Below the pieces are notes generated by a model. It worked only from the letters and a program-made list of their open reading frames with translations. It was not told the origin of the DNA and searched no databases. Source: Meghimatium bilineatum (Eukaryota > Mollusca > Gastropoda > Stylommatophora > Philomycidae). Taken from it: a stretch of DNA of 64,000 nucleotides. Positions 51,301 to 59,859 of this stretch are shown here, piece by piece. Made by a program: the position numbers and the translations under genes. Position 1 is the first letter of the stretch. Each line of letters starts with the position of its first letter. The stretch covers positions 24,769,934 through 24,833,933 of the forward strand of contig CM067298.1 of assembly GCA_034231615.1 (NCBI GenBank). The letters run 5' to 3'.

Positions 51301-54300
51301 TCGGATTCCCAATTTTCTAAAAGCGATTTAACTTCGATATGTTTTCAAAACCGGACACTTAAAGTAGGCTTACAAGAGATGTGTAGAATAGATCTAACCT
51401 GCTAAAAATATAACTTCTAACTACGTTGTCATCCTATAGCAGCTTTAACCGTGTCTTTTGTTAATTAAACAATCCTGCTAGCTCATGGCGAGTCATCCAT
51501 TCAAAGCGTTGCATATCTTTCCCATAATTTTCATACTTTACTTTGCGTATAATGTGTGCAGACAGACAAAAATATTCACACATAAAGTCAGATTCGTCAC
51601 TTTAGAAGCATGATTTATAATTTAACCCACTTTCTTATAATGTTGATGGAGACAAGTTAATTTGTCAATTCACGTTCTCTATACGTTCCAAACATCACCC
51701 ACATTGCCAACAATGGATCGATATGGTATTTATTGTCGCACTCGAGACACAAGCTGTGACCATCGCGAATTAAGACCTTCTAGTTCATTTGAATCGTCCT
51801 TCTAAAGTGGTGCATATGTTTTTCCCGTTATTTTCATTGTTCACTAAGTGTACTTTATATTGATAGCCAGTTAAAATCACAGGAAAAGTCAAAAGCATCA
51901 CTTTCGAAGGATAATCCCAATGGGAAAGCATGTGAAAGCATATATTTGTCGATGGTCATGCAGTAGCATTAGTTTCAATCTTAAATGAATTTCTTAATAT
52001 GAACGAACTTCCCCCTCATTCTTTCTATCCCTTTTCCCCTTTCTTTATCTCTCTTACAGACTCTTAATTGTATGTAATACTACATTTACTGTATCACAAA
52101 TCATGCTGGTTACTAAACATCGATATACTGACCGAAAGACACAGCAACATTGGCTGTGAGGAGAAGCACGCCTACAGCAATGAGATATGCGTCCCATGCT
52201 CCATACAAACCTAAATATAGGAAAACAAAACACAAGAATTGTTCTTTCGAATAGTAATGTTTATATAGATTTATACTAGAAGAATTTTATAAGATTTTAT
52301 TTAAAAAAACAAACAGCCACAAAAAAATCACAGCAAGCATTATTGTGGCTTTACCGAGAATAATTACCTAGTCGCGTGATCATTATTACGGCTTTCCAGA
52401 CAACTCAATAAATGCTCCGAGCTCATATTCTATAGGACTATGCCCTTCGGCATATGCTGATTGTTCAGATTCTGTGTTGATTGGTAACTCTTCTACTGAT
52501 TCCTATATATTACTCGTTTCTTGCACGAACTCGCTTCACTTCGAAGTCCCGCATTCTGCCATAACACAGAAGAAGAAATACATCTCATAATATCCAACTG
52601 GTAACACTCCTCAATTGCATTTCAAAATATCACCTCGATTCAATGTACTACTGAAACTAATATCAAGAGTCTTTGTAGCCACGCCGGAAAATCTGTCTAC
52701 ATTCCTATTTTGCATGGGATGTTAGCATCCACATGCTAATTCCCAATGACGAAATGAACTAAGAAATATTTAAGAATGCGGTATATCTCATTTGTGATCC
52801 ATCAGATATGATCATCTACTATATAAGGCCTACTACTTATTGGAAAGTCAGTCTTGGTAATTACTCCTTCGATTATTCCCGTGATTTGCATTGGTCACTA
52901 TGTTTATACTTTCTGTGACAACCAATGAAAAATCAATGAGTAGTGAAATAAGTCATTAATAAGAAAATTAGCCAATATCATACTGTAGACCAGGGGTCGG
53001 CAACCTTTTGCTAACTGTGTGCCAACTTAAGGTTTCAAATTATTCAGAGTGCCACGCCCAAGTGCCGTAATGAGCGAGGAAACCCCGCTAATCGATTTAT
53101 AATCAACTTTATACAAGAAACGTGAAGAGTGCGTGCCATATGAAGTTTTTTGGCGTGCCAAGTGTGGCACGCGTGCCATAGGTAGCTGACCCCTGCTGTA
53201 GACCGTATTGCATCAGATCAGCCACGATGCAACTGAAAATCATTGGTTAATGAAATAAAAATCTAGTGGACCTTGATTCTTGAGTACGCCCACATCTCTT
53301 CATCTATACAATTATCTATGCAGTCAGCTTTTACTCTTATGTAGTAAGCCTTGATTTGCAGTCAGTTTTTACTTGTATGTAATGAGCCTTGATTTGCAGT
53401 CAGCTTTTACTCGTATGTAGTGAGCCTTGATTTGCAGTCAGCTTTTACTCGTATGTAGTGAGCCTTGATTTGCAGTCAGCTTTTACTCGTATGTAGTAAG
53501 CCTTGATTTGCAGTCAGCTTTTACTCGTATGTAGTGAGCCTTGATTTTTGTGTAAGCCCACATCTCTTCATCTATACAAGTATCTATGCAGTGAGCTTTT
53601 ACTCTTATGTAATAAGCCTTGATTTTTGTGTAAGCCCACATCTACTCAATTACCTATGTAGTGAACCTTGATTTTTGTGTAAGCCACATCTATTCAATTA
53701 CCTATGTAGTGAACCTTGATTTTTGTGTAAGCCCACATATATTCAATTACCTATGTAGTGAGTCTTGATTCTTATGTTAAAGATGGTTTTTAAATATTTT
53801 TATTTTTAAGTTGGAATTAATATAATGACGATGGGATATAGGAACCAATAAGCCCGTTGAGAGTTTGTATCAATTCAACGGTTCCAATAAAGAAGTGCTC
53901 CCACCTTCCTTCTAACATGGTTCCATCGAATAGTTTTAGTTTGCGTTGTGTTTTATTTTAGGTTTCTTGTGATCCTATAGTGTATTATTTTATCTTTCCT
54001 TGCTTCCATCTTTCGATGTCTTTGGCGCGTGATTTTCAATGTAGATCCTTTCTTTTCTTCTCTTTTCTTCCTTCAAGGATCCTCGATAGTGGTAATACTC
54101 TTCAATGGATTATCTCTGTCATGACCCAGAAGAATAGGATTACAATAAAAGCTAATTAATTGTACTTACTTAAATTGAGAGAATTAATAATACATCACCT
54201 GTCATTTGCAGGTGTAAATGAATGTTTATTAAATTAATATTATTTGCATCAATAATTACATTTAATCAAAAATGTGCATAGACTTTCAGACCCATTATCA

Positions 54301-57300
54301 TCCAAACAGGTTCTTAGTGATAGGCAACAACCCCTTACTCAATTAGCCAACAAGTATCCCACTTTCTGCTAGTCTAGCCTTATCAAAATCTAAGGACACA
54401 AATCTCATAAATAAGTCTAATAATACTTAATCCTGAATTCAGCAGCTATCCAGTGCAATAATCTCAGTTCAAGTCATTTCTCAACGGGTGTGTTTCATGA
54501 ATTAATCTAACATTCAAAATTCTTATTTCTCCAATCAAAAGTTAATTCTCTTTCCTTGATGACACTTCGAAATAGCAATTAACTAGGTTTTGGTGTATCA
54601 TGGCTACACCCTCTCTCTTTGGAGAAAAATGATAATTCATTATGATTGTTCACATTTCACACACATAGATCTATGGGTCTCTTTCGTAAGATTTAACCTC
54701 ATCACTCGGTTGGGTTGACGTGGGTGGAAGGCGAAACTGTAAGACGTCAGCGCTTCTGGTCTTTTGTAGTAATATTTCACAATTTGATGTATAATGGTAT
54801 TAACACATTATCTAAATATTTCACAATAACATCACCTCCTCTCTTCTCACAAATAAATTGAAGATGATTCTCAATTAGTCGTCGGCAATGAGTGAAATCG
54901 AATAGTACGGAAGCCACTTCTAGTCGCCATGGTGGAAATAATCTTGGGTCAATAGATGGTGGTGGTGCTTCGAATTTCAGTTAAGTACTTGTAGATGCTT
55001 CTCCAGAGTCCACGTCTTCAGCAACTCTTATTGAATTGACAGGCACTCTACATGTTAGCAAAGAGTAGTAGATAAAGATCCTTCATTTGGCTGCTAGCTT
55101 CATTTGATGAATTCTTATTTTGATAGACAAAATATCCAGAATAGATTGAAACTCTAGTTGAAGATCTGCTTTCCCCTTTTTGGCAACATCGACATCTTCG
55201 CCGTCTTGGTTAATTTCAAAGTCTCTCTTTGTATGGAAAACAGTGATTGCTTTCTCATTCTTGGCAGTTCAGTGAATTTGTGTTATCACTTTCATACTGT
55301 CTTGTTATGTGGTACTGGTGATGTATATTCATCACTTATAATAGTCATTTTGAGTAGAGGAATTTAGCTGCATCTCTCAATCTTCATATGGTATCAATGA
55401 AACTAACCGATCACTTTTGTAGTCTCAATGTCCTCAGCCTCTTTGTTTTCTTCTCTGTCCATGATGTTCACCCTATTCTTCTGTATATCAACATTTCAAA
55501 AGTATAAATTCTGTCTTTTAATTATTTGTTTATTGTCCATGTTTCTGGGCCATACATTAATATAAAATAGATGTATTATTTTATTATTTTCATTTTTAGC
55601 TTGTTTGTAATTTGTTTAGATGTTAATATTTTCTTCATGGCATTGAAAGTACTTTAAGCCATTCCTATTCTACTTTTAACTTCTGTTTCACACCTGCCAT
55701 AATTCGTGTTTATGCGTCTGAGATATTGATAATGTTCTACTTGTATTATCTCTCTATGTATTACATATTTAGCCATTATTCTGTGATTTTGATGATTAGC
55801 ATGGTTTTTTAAAAATGTTTATATCTAGTCCATATTCTTTACTTGAATTATCGACTTCTAGTAGTCGTGTAGTCTTTGTAGTTCTTGTTCACTTTTCGCT
55901 AATTAATGCATTTTATTCCTAATTTTCTAATCAGTCTTTTTTGTATCTTCTACGCCTATTTCTTGAAGACATTGAATTAATTTTTTTATGTTGGACTCTG
56001 ACAAAGGCCTTGTTGCAGCCTATGAAGTAGGTATAGATATTTTATTTGACATACCTCATAAATCACTTATTCAAGGCCAACTACATATTACCACATGTAT
56101 ATACTCACCAATCATCCAATATGTGAGAGTTGTAAACATAATGCTGACTGCACCAAAGAGAGGCAGCTGTGGGACAATTGTACAGTTTGCTTAGATATAA
56201 CTTTTTTTTACAAAAATAACTTTTTAAACTGTCACATTGATTTTGTTCATTTATATTTGACACAAATAATTTATACCTGATTTCATCAGAGTATTGATAT
56301 TTCAAAAAAGCTAATTAACTCTTGACAGACCATTCATATTTGGCATAGAGCATTCATATTTCACACAGATAAATGATATATATTTGACACAGTTCATTGA
56401 TACTTGTTGCAGATAATTGGCAATTGTCATAGATCTTTTCTGAAAACCAGAGACAATTGATAACACAGTTATTTTTACAGATCCTGGTTTTTTTTACATA
56501 TAATATCTTCAGTGTATTTTCGTTGTAGCTTCTGATGGAAAAAAACAGGAACAAAATATTACGCATACTCTAGTCACTTTCTTTCTATCTCAATGATCTA
56601 CATATTTCTTTCTGTCACCTTTATTTCGCTAGCTCTATTATTTCCATATTCCCTCTGTTTTCTCTACTCCAAAAAAACGTCAAAGATCTACTTGTTAATT
56701 GTATCGGTATTAAATAAAGTGAAATAAACATAACCATGAACCACAACAAAGTTAAAATAATGGTTAGAGAAAGATAAAGGGCTCTGGTAACACTTACTTC
56801 TGCAATACTTTTGGTCAAGTAGTATACGTCTGCCCTGTATAAACCAGTCCCGTACTCTCTGAGAAATATTGCAAGTTCTTGGGGAAAAGACTGGTATTGG
56901 AAAGAATACTAGATAATTAATATTGTTCATAAATGTGAAAGATAATTAATATTTTTCATAAATATGAAAGATAATTAATATTTAATATTGTTTATAAATG
57001 TGAAAGGTAATTAATATTTAATATTGTTCATAAATTTCAAAGTTAGTTCAAATTGTTCATACATGTGAAGGGTAATTGATTTATGAACTAGCATCATTCA
57101 AAAGTTTTCACATCACTTCTCAACTGCCTACCAAGTTATCAGAAACAGCCTGTTGTCACTTTAATGACTTGCTCAGTAATAGTGGCGACTTACTTCGATA
57201 TGCAAAGGAACACGGATTTTGTGTATGTACACATAATATAAAGTTTACAAGTATCCTATATATAATCAATAAATGTCATATTTTTTGTTTGTTTATTCTT

Positions 57301-59436
57301 TGCTTTTTTGTGCTTTTGTTATTTCTCATTTACATTACATTCGGTATGTTGCTATGTATTAGTTATATTAGTTATCAGTGATAATAATATTTTATCATAT
57401 GTGTTATGATGTCTTATTTTTATTATTACAGCACTCTTCAATTTGTGGGATATCTCTGACAGCTTGACTATTATTTATTATACAGCATCGGGCAACAGTA
57501 ATATTATCGCTTCTTTATGCCTGTGAAACAATGACTATATATGATAGACGTGGTAGAAAACGCATTTTTTTTACCTAAGCTACCTTGATTACTTAACATC
57601 AATTGGTGGGATAAAATACCATACAGTGAAGTACTGATGTAATGTAAGTCTGTAAGCAAGAACACAGTGTTGATGTAGGCACATACAAGCTGGGCGGGAC
57701 ATATAAGGTATGAAAGAGCATCATCAAGTGCTGTCTCCGCAACGAAGGTTGACTGCAACAGATCTTCAACATCCCCTGTCTCTTATTTTGGTGGTGTACT
57801 CTGCTAGACTGTAACCTGTTCATCTTGTGACGTTATTCTCCCACTTGTATCTCTGCCTACCTCTTGCTCGCTTTCCTTCGACTTTACCATCAAGCAAGGT
57901 CTTTATTAAGGTGTCATGTCTTTTAATGTTTCAAACATATTTTATTTGCCTTATTTGCCTGATATATATTTCCCTTCATAATTCTTTCTTCATATTAAGT
58001 GTTGTTAGAATCTCATTACTTGTTTTCTTCTCATTCCATGATGTGCTCTCCATTTTCTATATATTCACATCTCAAAGGCATCAATTATGTCTTCCAATTG
58101 TTTGTTTAGTGTTCATGTTTCTGAGTCATACATTAATATAGAATAGATTTAGCATTTTAAAATTCTCTTTTTTAACATTTTTTTGTGAATTGTTGAGATG
58201 TTAATATTTTCATGAAACATCATCGTCTACAAAAAAAAAGGTTGCTATATGGAGAATTCCAGACTGGCTCCCGCAGGGCCAGAGAACAGTTTTTAAAATA
58301 CTCTTAAGACGTCACTTCAACATAGAGACACCCATTAATGACAGAGTCGTAAACAAAACAGATCCGACTGGCGTAATTCAAGAATAGTACAATAGCTGCA
58401 AAGACTCCCATATATGATGCTGTGCAACAAAAAAACGTGCTGGAAGAAGAAAATGATTCTCAATGTCCCACAGACTACTCCCACACATGCTCATTGTGCG
58501 GTGGACAACTCCATTCATGCATAATACTCATTAATAACAGTCGAACACACCGCATACCCATCATCTTCATCATCATCCCAGCTGAGCTGAATGGTCATCC
58601 TTGATTACAGCGGGCAAAAACAATATTAACCGACAAAGATTAAAAGAGGGCACTTACTGTAAGCAAAAAACCCTCCTCCTCTTTATGGTCCATAACACCA
58701 TCCAGAATTTCATTTCATTAATACATTTGATTGTTTATATAAAATGTACATACATGTATGTGTAACAAACATATAAAAATATATGCACGTGTATTGTAAT
58801 GTATTCTGTGTTCAGTATTTTTATATAAAAACATCTGCTTTAATTTTCTGAGTTGAGAAACAAATCATTTGCGTTTCGATTATTATTTATAGGGAAATTA
58901 GCTTCGATATACGAGTGTTTCCACTCGTGCTTCCAGAACGAATTATGAGGTTCCCAATCTGAGGTCTCACCGTACACGTTTTAGTTTTTGTGTGAATTGT
59001 TTCTTCCAGTCACATCGATAAGGTGTGCTAACGTAGTAGTCAAATCGTGCGATCTCAGTGACGTTCGCGAAGAATTGTCAACAGTTTACACGTTAGCTAT
59101 TTGTTGTCTTTTCTTGTGAAGTTGTGAAAGTTTAGTGTCACGTAACTCACTCTACAATCAGGTGAATGGATTACAAGCCCACTCGTCACTCGTGGTTTGC
59201 TTATTAAACTATATGAACAAAAAGGTTACAACCAATAACCATAAATAGTGGACATGTGATACTAGTTAATAAAACCAATTTTTGTATTAGTTATTTATAC
59301 TTACATTAACGACAGCGAACATGTTTGAAAAGGATGTATTTGTGATGAGAAGAAATATGGCACCGTTGATATTCATCACACCTTTCTGGTCAATAGTGAG
59401 TTGAAGGTAGACCAATCCAAGTACAAGACCAAGAAC
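33295..59436 (-). CDS. ABCG-subfamily half-transporter (white/ABCG2-like), 3' eight exons, partial
   Basis: Spliced minus-strand gene. Exons run 59436-59305, 56890-56798, 56166-56109, 52210-52133, 46819-46714, 38853-38753, 33806-33706 and 33399-33295, in total 774 nt or 257 residues plus stop. All seven introns inside the window have GT...AG ends and every codon split across a junction stays in frame. The product is the membrane domain of an ABCG half-transporter: end of TM1, TM2 ([13 protein letters not shown]), the connecting segment [22 protein letters not shown]3 ending TYWMIG, TM4, TM5 with the SFGYLIS lead-in, the [20 protein letters not shown] segment, an extracellular loop, TM6 and a basic tail. 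Family knowledge: ABCG proteins pair as dimers and export lipids, pigment precursors or xenobiotics using ATP. The substrate cannot be told from this part. The ATPase domain, start codon and promoter lie past the right edge. No AATAAA is seen within about 300 nt after the stop. Confidence is high for the family, lower for white versus ABCG2 placement. Confidence 0.93.
33706..33806 (-). CDS. ABCG exon: last extracellular loop
   Basis: 101 nt; acceptor tttag, donor gttggt, ending on a codon boundary. It encodes [20 protein letters not shown] then [13 protein letters not shown]. Two cysteines are visible (family loops use such residues for disulphides) and two N-glycosylation sequons, NIT (across the exon junction) and NDT, which fits an extracellular position. 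Confidence 0.92.
34030..34690 (+). pseudogene. Decayed I-like RT relative
   Basis: Interrupted frames read [27 protein letters not shown], and KFKRGRS, parallel to RVQNEAMRIILG..RDTSTRAMRYLL..RLKRGRSWMG of the 2243-4744 element, so it is an old relative covering the RT connection region. Many stops. Confidence 0.5.
35030..35570 (+). pseudogene. Family C RT fragment with internal deletion
   Basis: Reads [60 protein letters not shown] (RT blocks 1-2), then jumps at about 35465 directly to the family 3' tail (cacaatatactccagcatac, cacccctgacgctgaaaggc, agatagatag). The catalytic FADD region is missing. Confidence 0.75.
35649..35765. repeat. Tandem repeat, 15-bp unit, about 8 copies
   Basis: Unit aatgttagacatcac with ggcgtc and ggaatc variants. 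Confidence 0.92.
35790..35945 (+). repeat. Dispersed repeat family V, copy
   Basis: gatggatgtgtcagaccgaa and ataaacatgatacgacgcat match the copies at 26505 and 50720(-). Confidence 0.5.
35950..36830. other. Unassigned intronic AT-rich sequence
   Basis: Within the 33807-38752 intron of the ABCG gene. No exon or repeat recognised. Confidence 0.35.
36835..37000 (+). mobile_element. Non-LTR RT 3' end, family E copy 1
   Basis: An interrupted frame reads [10 protein letters not shown] and then [17 protein letters not shown] and [10 protein letters not shown]. Parallel text occurs at 50105-50310 ([24 protein letters not shown]) and 59690-59850. It runs directly into the 44-bp tandem array. Confidence 0.6.
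36999..37218. repeat. Five identical 44-bp tandem copies
   Basis: Unit gaatatgtcacgtggtgatg + agatagctaacgtactatat + ttaa; all five copies are identical. The first 20 bases are the end of the family E reading frame and tail. Confidence 0.97.
37219..38752. other. Unassigned intronic sequence
   Basis: AT-rich, within the ABCG intron; nothing recognised. Confidence 0.35.
38753..38853 (-). CDS. ABCG exon: [20 protein letters not shown] segment
   Basis: 101 nt; acceptor ttgacag, donor gtaagta. The first base A completes the split glycine (GG+A) and the last base A joins CT of the next exon to give threonine. It encodes [20 protein letters not shown] followed by [13 protein letters not shown], the re-entrant helix region that ABCG proteins carry before the large extracellular loop. 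A nearer AG (ataccag) was rejected because it breaks the phase with the upstream exon. Confidence 0.93.
39335..39625 (+). mobile_element. Non-LTR RT 3' scrap, family D-like
   Basis: The frame reads [20 protein letters not shown] and GQKKRL, stop, then a basic tail; compare SRLPKQIYYGELKAG..GGQKKR of the 14202-14708 copy. Heavily decayed. Confidence 0.5.
39900..41231 (+). mobile_element. mariner (Tc1/mariner) DNA transposon, 1332 bp
   Basis: Perfect 30-bp inverted terminal repeats at 39900-39929 and 41202-41231 (outer end cgagggggagtcaataagta), flanked by TA at 39898-39899 and 41232-41233, the standard mariner target duplication. It carries one decayed transposase. Length and structure match full-length mariners. 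Lies in the ABCG intron in antisense orientation to the gene. Confidence 0.97.
40064..41131 (+). pseudogene. mariner transposase, DD34D, two frameshifts
   Basis: Starts at ATG 40064 and ends at TAA 41129-41131. The N-terminal part has the paired helix-turn-helix DNA-binding region ([13 protein letters not shown], then [19 protein letters not shown]). The catalytic part shows GDESWVHHY with the first Asp, HDNARPHTA with the second, and [12 protein letters not shown] with the third, exactly 34 residues after the second, the mariner DD34D signature. WVPR..L occurs between the domains. Frame changes near 40493 and near 40655 break the protein, so this copy cannot make an active enzyme, although its ends remain intact and could be mobilised by another copy's enzyme (inference). 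Confidence 0.95.
41494..41505. repeat. 12-bp target-site duplication, left
   Basis: ctccgctgcaat, repeated at 45541-45552, brackets the I-like element. The flanking 62-bp sequence is itself a tandem repeat (units starting at 45541 and 45603 and a diverged one at about 41440). Confidence 0.85.
41506..45540 (-). mobile_element. Near-complete I-like (EN-RT-RNase H) non-LTR retrotransposon, 4035 bp
   Basis: Minus-strand element between perfect 12-bp direct repeats. 5' end at 45540, 3' end at 41506 in a short GAA-rich tail (gaaagaagaagaataa) rather than poly(A). 5' UTR about 170 nt, one coding region about 45371-41539, 3' UTR only about 33 nt. No separate gag-like ORF1 is seen, so either a single-ORF lineage or one starting downstream of a lost ORF1. 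Inserted in the ABCG intron in the gene's own orientation. Confidence 0.88.
41539..45371 (-). pseudogene. EN-RT-RNase H polyprotein, interrupted
   Basis: The start is taken at ATG 45371-45369, the first in frame with the endonuclease. A TGA in the leader separates it from [20 protein letters not shown]. Endonuclease (45158-44311, one frameshift near 45000): [31 protein letters not shown] and [11 protein letters not shown] hold the expected catalytic residues. RT (44030-42837): [42 protein letters not shown] and YADD at 43184-43173; CpG-type stops and shifts around 44030-44310 and 42836. Connection: [17 protein letters not shown]. RNase H (about 42300-41675): [20 protein letters not shown] and [18 protein letters not shown], full catalytic set present; then a CACG cysteine cluster and the end WPEETTLE...FIKETELQI. 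At least five breaks, so inactive. Confidence 0.9.
45541..45620. repeat. 62-bp tandem repeat at the right flank, with target duplication
   Basis: ctccgctgcaatgaaac at 45541 and again at 45603 defines a 62-bp period. A third, diverged unit lies at about 41440-41505 on the other side of the I-like insertion. Confidence 0.8.
45890..46175. repeat. Degenerate tandem repeat, about 30-bp unit
   Basis: Imperfect copies of gttaaatgatgatagtcgat, decaying toward the right. Confidence 0.75.
46714..46819 (-). CDS. ABCG exon: SFGYLIS motif end and TM5
   Basis: 106 nt with two-base overhangs at both ends; acceptor ccacag, donor gttagtg. It encodes [19 protein letters not shown] followed by [15 protein letters not shown], the family's TM5 with its PP and FGG motifs. 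It is separated from the next coding exon by 7.9 kb holding a mariner and an I-like retrotransposon. Confidence 0.93.
46990..47801 (-). mobile_element. Non-LTR RT 3' half, family C copy
   Basis: The minus frame reads [40 protein letters not shown] and then [18 protein letters not shown]; the catalytic FADD reads FAND. The 3' part matches the 14990-15600 copy. Ends in a CCCTG/GACGC tail remnant near 47030. Confidence 0.75.
47802..48705 (+). mobile_element. Possible solo LTR or LTR retrotransposon end
   Basis: A GC-richer block that starts tgtaaccatcacgg and ends cattttaca, i.e. TGT...ACA ends, followed at once by ttggccgcccctcca, which resembles the primer-binding site next to a 5' LTR. Internally three related units of roughly 100 bp recur (about 48070, 48276 and 48390: gcctgagcccatcaggtact and variants). 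No gag or pol is seen and I found no second LTR in the window, so the call is tentative. Confidence 0.3.
48706..49080. repeat. Repeat related to 50640-51020
   Basis: gctgctgtatttctgtttcc and gtgcaccgcgtggaggtaca-type text parallels gttgctgtactttgttttcc and ccactgcgtggaagtgtact at 50850-50890. GC-richer than its surroundings. Nature unknown. Confidence 0.5.
49090..50100. other. Unassigned intronic sequence with a possible SINE head
   Basis: Minus-strand ggattcaaatcccac at about 49446-49460 resembles a tRNA B box; the upstream arm is unconvincing. Otherwise nothing recognised. Confidence 0.3.
50105..50310 (+). mobile_element. Non-LTR RT 3' end, family E copy 2
   Basis: Reads [38 protein letters not shown] and then a stop after CHMM. 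The best-preserved E copy; same order as 36835-37000 and 59690-59850. Confidence 0.7.
50604..51020 (-). mobile_element. Retroelement fragment with (GAA)n tail
   Basis: The plus strand begins with (TTC)n at 50606-50640, i.e. a minus-strand (GAA)n tail. Upstream in minus orientation: [20 protein letters not shown] and [20 protein letters not shown], a recurrent decayed frame. It contains a family V segment at about 50720-50780 and shares text with 48706-49080. A tail of GAA suggests an RTE-like or SINE element (inference). Confidence 0.55.
51050..52130. other. Unassigned intronic sequence
   Basis: AT-rich, between two ABCG exons; no repeat or exon recognised. Confidence 0.35.
52133..52210 (-). 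CDS. ABCG exon: TM4
   Basis: 78 nt beginning with the last two bases of a split glycine codon and ending with the first base of the next split glycine codon. Acceptor tatatttag, donor gtcagtat. It encodes [17 protein letters not shown] plus TANVAVSF, a hydrophobic helix leading to the conserved SFGY motif completed by the next exon. Confidence 0.92.
52991..53195. mobile_element. hAT-type MITE, 205 bp
   Basis: Terminal inverted repeats caggggtcggcaacct and its mirror (aggtagctgacccctg), 14 of 16 matching. Flanked by a perfect 8-bp duplication ctgtagac (52983-52990 and 53196-53203). The caggggtcggcaac end and 8-bp duplication are hallmarks of hAT superfamily non-autonomous elements. No coding capacity. 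Confidence 0.88.
53330..53780. repeat. Tandem repeat, 38-bp unit, degenerating rightward
   Basis: Unit ttgatttgcagtcagctttt plus actcgtatgtagtgagcc (38 bp, for example starts at 53351 and 53389). After 53550 the unit changes to a related one with tttttgtgtaagcccacatc. Confidence 0.88.
53790..55435. other. Unassigned intronic sequence
   Basis: In the 52211-56108 ABCG intron. No exon or repeat family recognised. Confidence 0.35.
55440..56035 (-). mobile_element. Non-LTR RT 3' half, family A copy 5
   Basis: The minus strand in pieces reads [12 protein letters not shown] (RT block with Asp lost from the usual KAFDRV), [12 protein letters not shown] and then [11 protein letters not shown]. Ends with the family block at 55440. 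Extends further 5' than other A copies. Confidence 0.6.
56109..56166 (-). CDS. ABCG exon: TM3
   Basis: 58 nt, starting in phase 0 and ending after the first base of a glycine codon; acceptor tcccacag, donor gtgagtat. It encodes [20 protein letters not shown], following directly on the TKSIAE of the previous exon, as in the family. An upstream AG (ctaag, near 56195) would add codons in the wrong phase, so CTG at 56166 is preferred as the first codon. Confidence 0.9.
56798..56890 (-). CDS. ABCG exon: [20 protein letters not shown] segment
   Basis: 93 nt, 31 codons, phase 0 at both ends; donor gtaagtg. It encodes [19 protein letters not shown] followed by [12 protein letters not shown], the most conserved non-membrane stretch of ABCG membrane domains. 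A second AG acceptor 13 nt further in (ccaag) would also keep frame if the previous exon ended in G. I chose the outer acceptor because it has the better pyrimidine tract, restores the usual FPxE motif and matches the phase-0 end of the preceding exon. Confidence 0.92.
56935..57070. repeat. Tandem repeat, about 33-43 bp unit
   Basis: Four to five copies of attaatattgttcataaatg followed by tgaaagataatt, varying in length. Confidence 0.85.
57080..57710. other. Unassigned intronic sequence
   Basis: AT-rich; nothing recognised. Confidence 0.3.
57715..58225 (-). mobile_element. Non-LTR retrotransposon 3' end, family A copy 6
   Basis: Plus text agcatcatcaagtgctgtct, ccgcaacgaaggttgactgc and ttgtatctctgcctacctct. 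Minus frame [20 protein letters not shown]. Same orientation as the five other A copies. Confidence 0.65.
58380..58610 (+). mobile_element. Possible RT C-terminal zinc-finger scrap
   Basis: The frame reads [25 protein letters not shown]; a worn CxxC...H pattern like the C2H2 end of family D. Weak. Confidence 0.3.
59305..59436 (-). CDS. ABCG exon: end of TM1, loop and TM2
   Basis: 132 nt, exactly 44 codons, phase 0 at both ends. It starts after an AG acceptor (ctattag) and ends at a strong donor (gtaagtat). It encodes [13 protein letters not shown], a short polar loop and [19 protein letters not shown], the conserved ABCG TM2 region. This is the most 5' exon I can find; the preceding intron runs off the window's right side. 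Confidence 0.92.
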
Positions 59437-59689
59437 CTAATAGTGGAGCAGCAACATCATTTAATAATCACAGTAAGTAAGTACACATCCATATAATGTT
59501 TATAACAAGTGTTATCTACACATCCACAGTTTCATGGTAGTAATAACAATAATAAAGTTAAATTGACAGTATATCATTTTCACGATGTAGCCATCGACCC
59601 AGCAATTGTTGTCTTCTGTGATTTTCTTGGTAGTGTTTTATGTTCAGTAGTGTGCTATTAGTAGCTGAATAGTAGCTGAAGACAGGGGA

Positions 59690-59850
59690 AGAGGGCATCC
59701 AAGACGACGATGGTGCAGTGATATATCAGATTGCTGAAACACGTCTCTATCTGTGGCGGGTCAACTCGCCTAGAATCGCGGAGTATTCAGAGAATCCATA
59801 AGGAAGATCACTTTCTGCAACGACTATGTCACATGATGATAATGATTCAT
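59690..59850 (+). mobile_element. Non-LTR RT 3' end, family E copy 3
   Basis: gagaatccataaggaagatc, actttctgcaacgactatgt and cacatgatgataatga parallel the other E ends (gatccataaagaatactacg...atgtcacgtggtgatgag). Confidence 0.55.
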
Positions 59851-59859
59851 TTCATTGCT

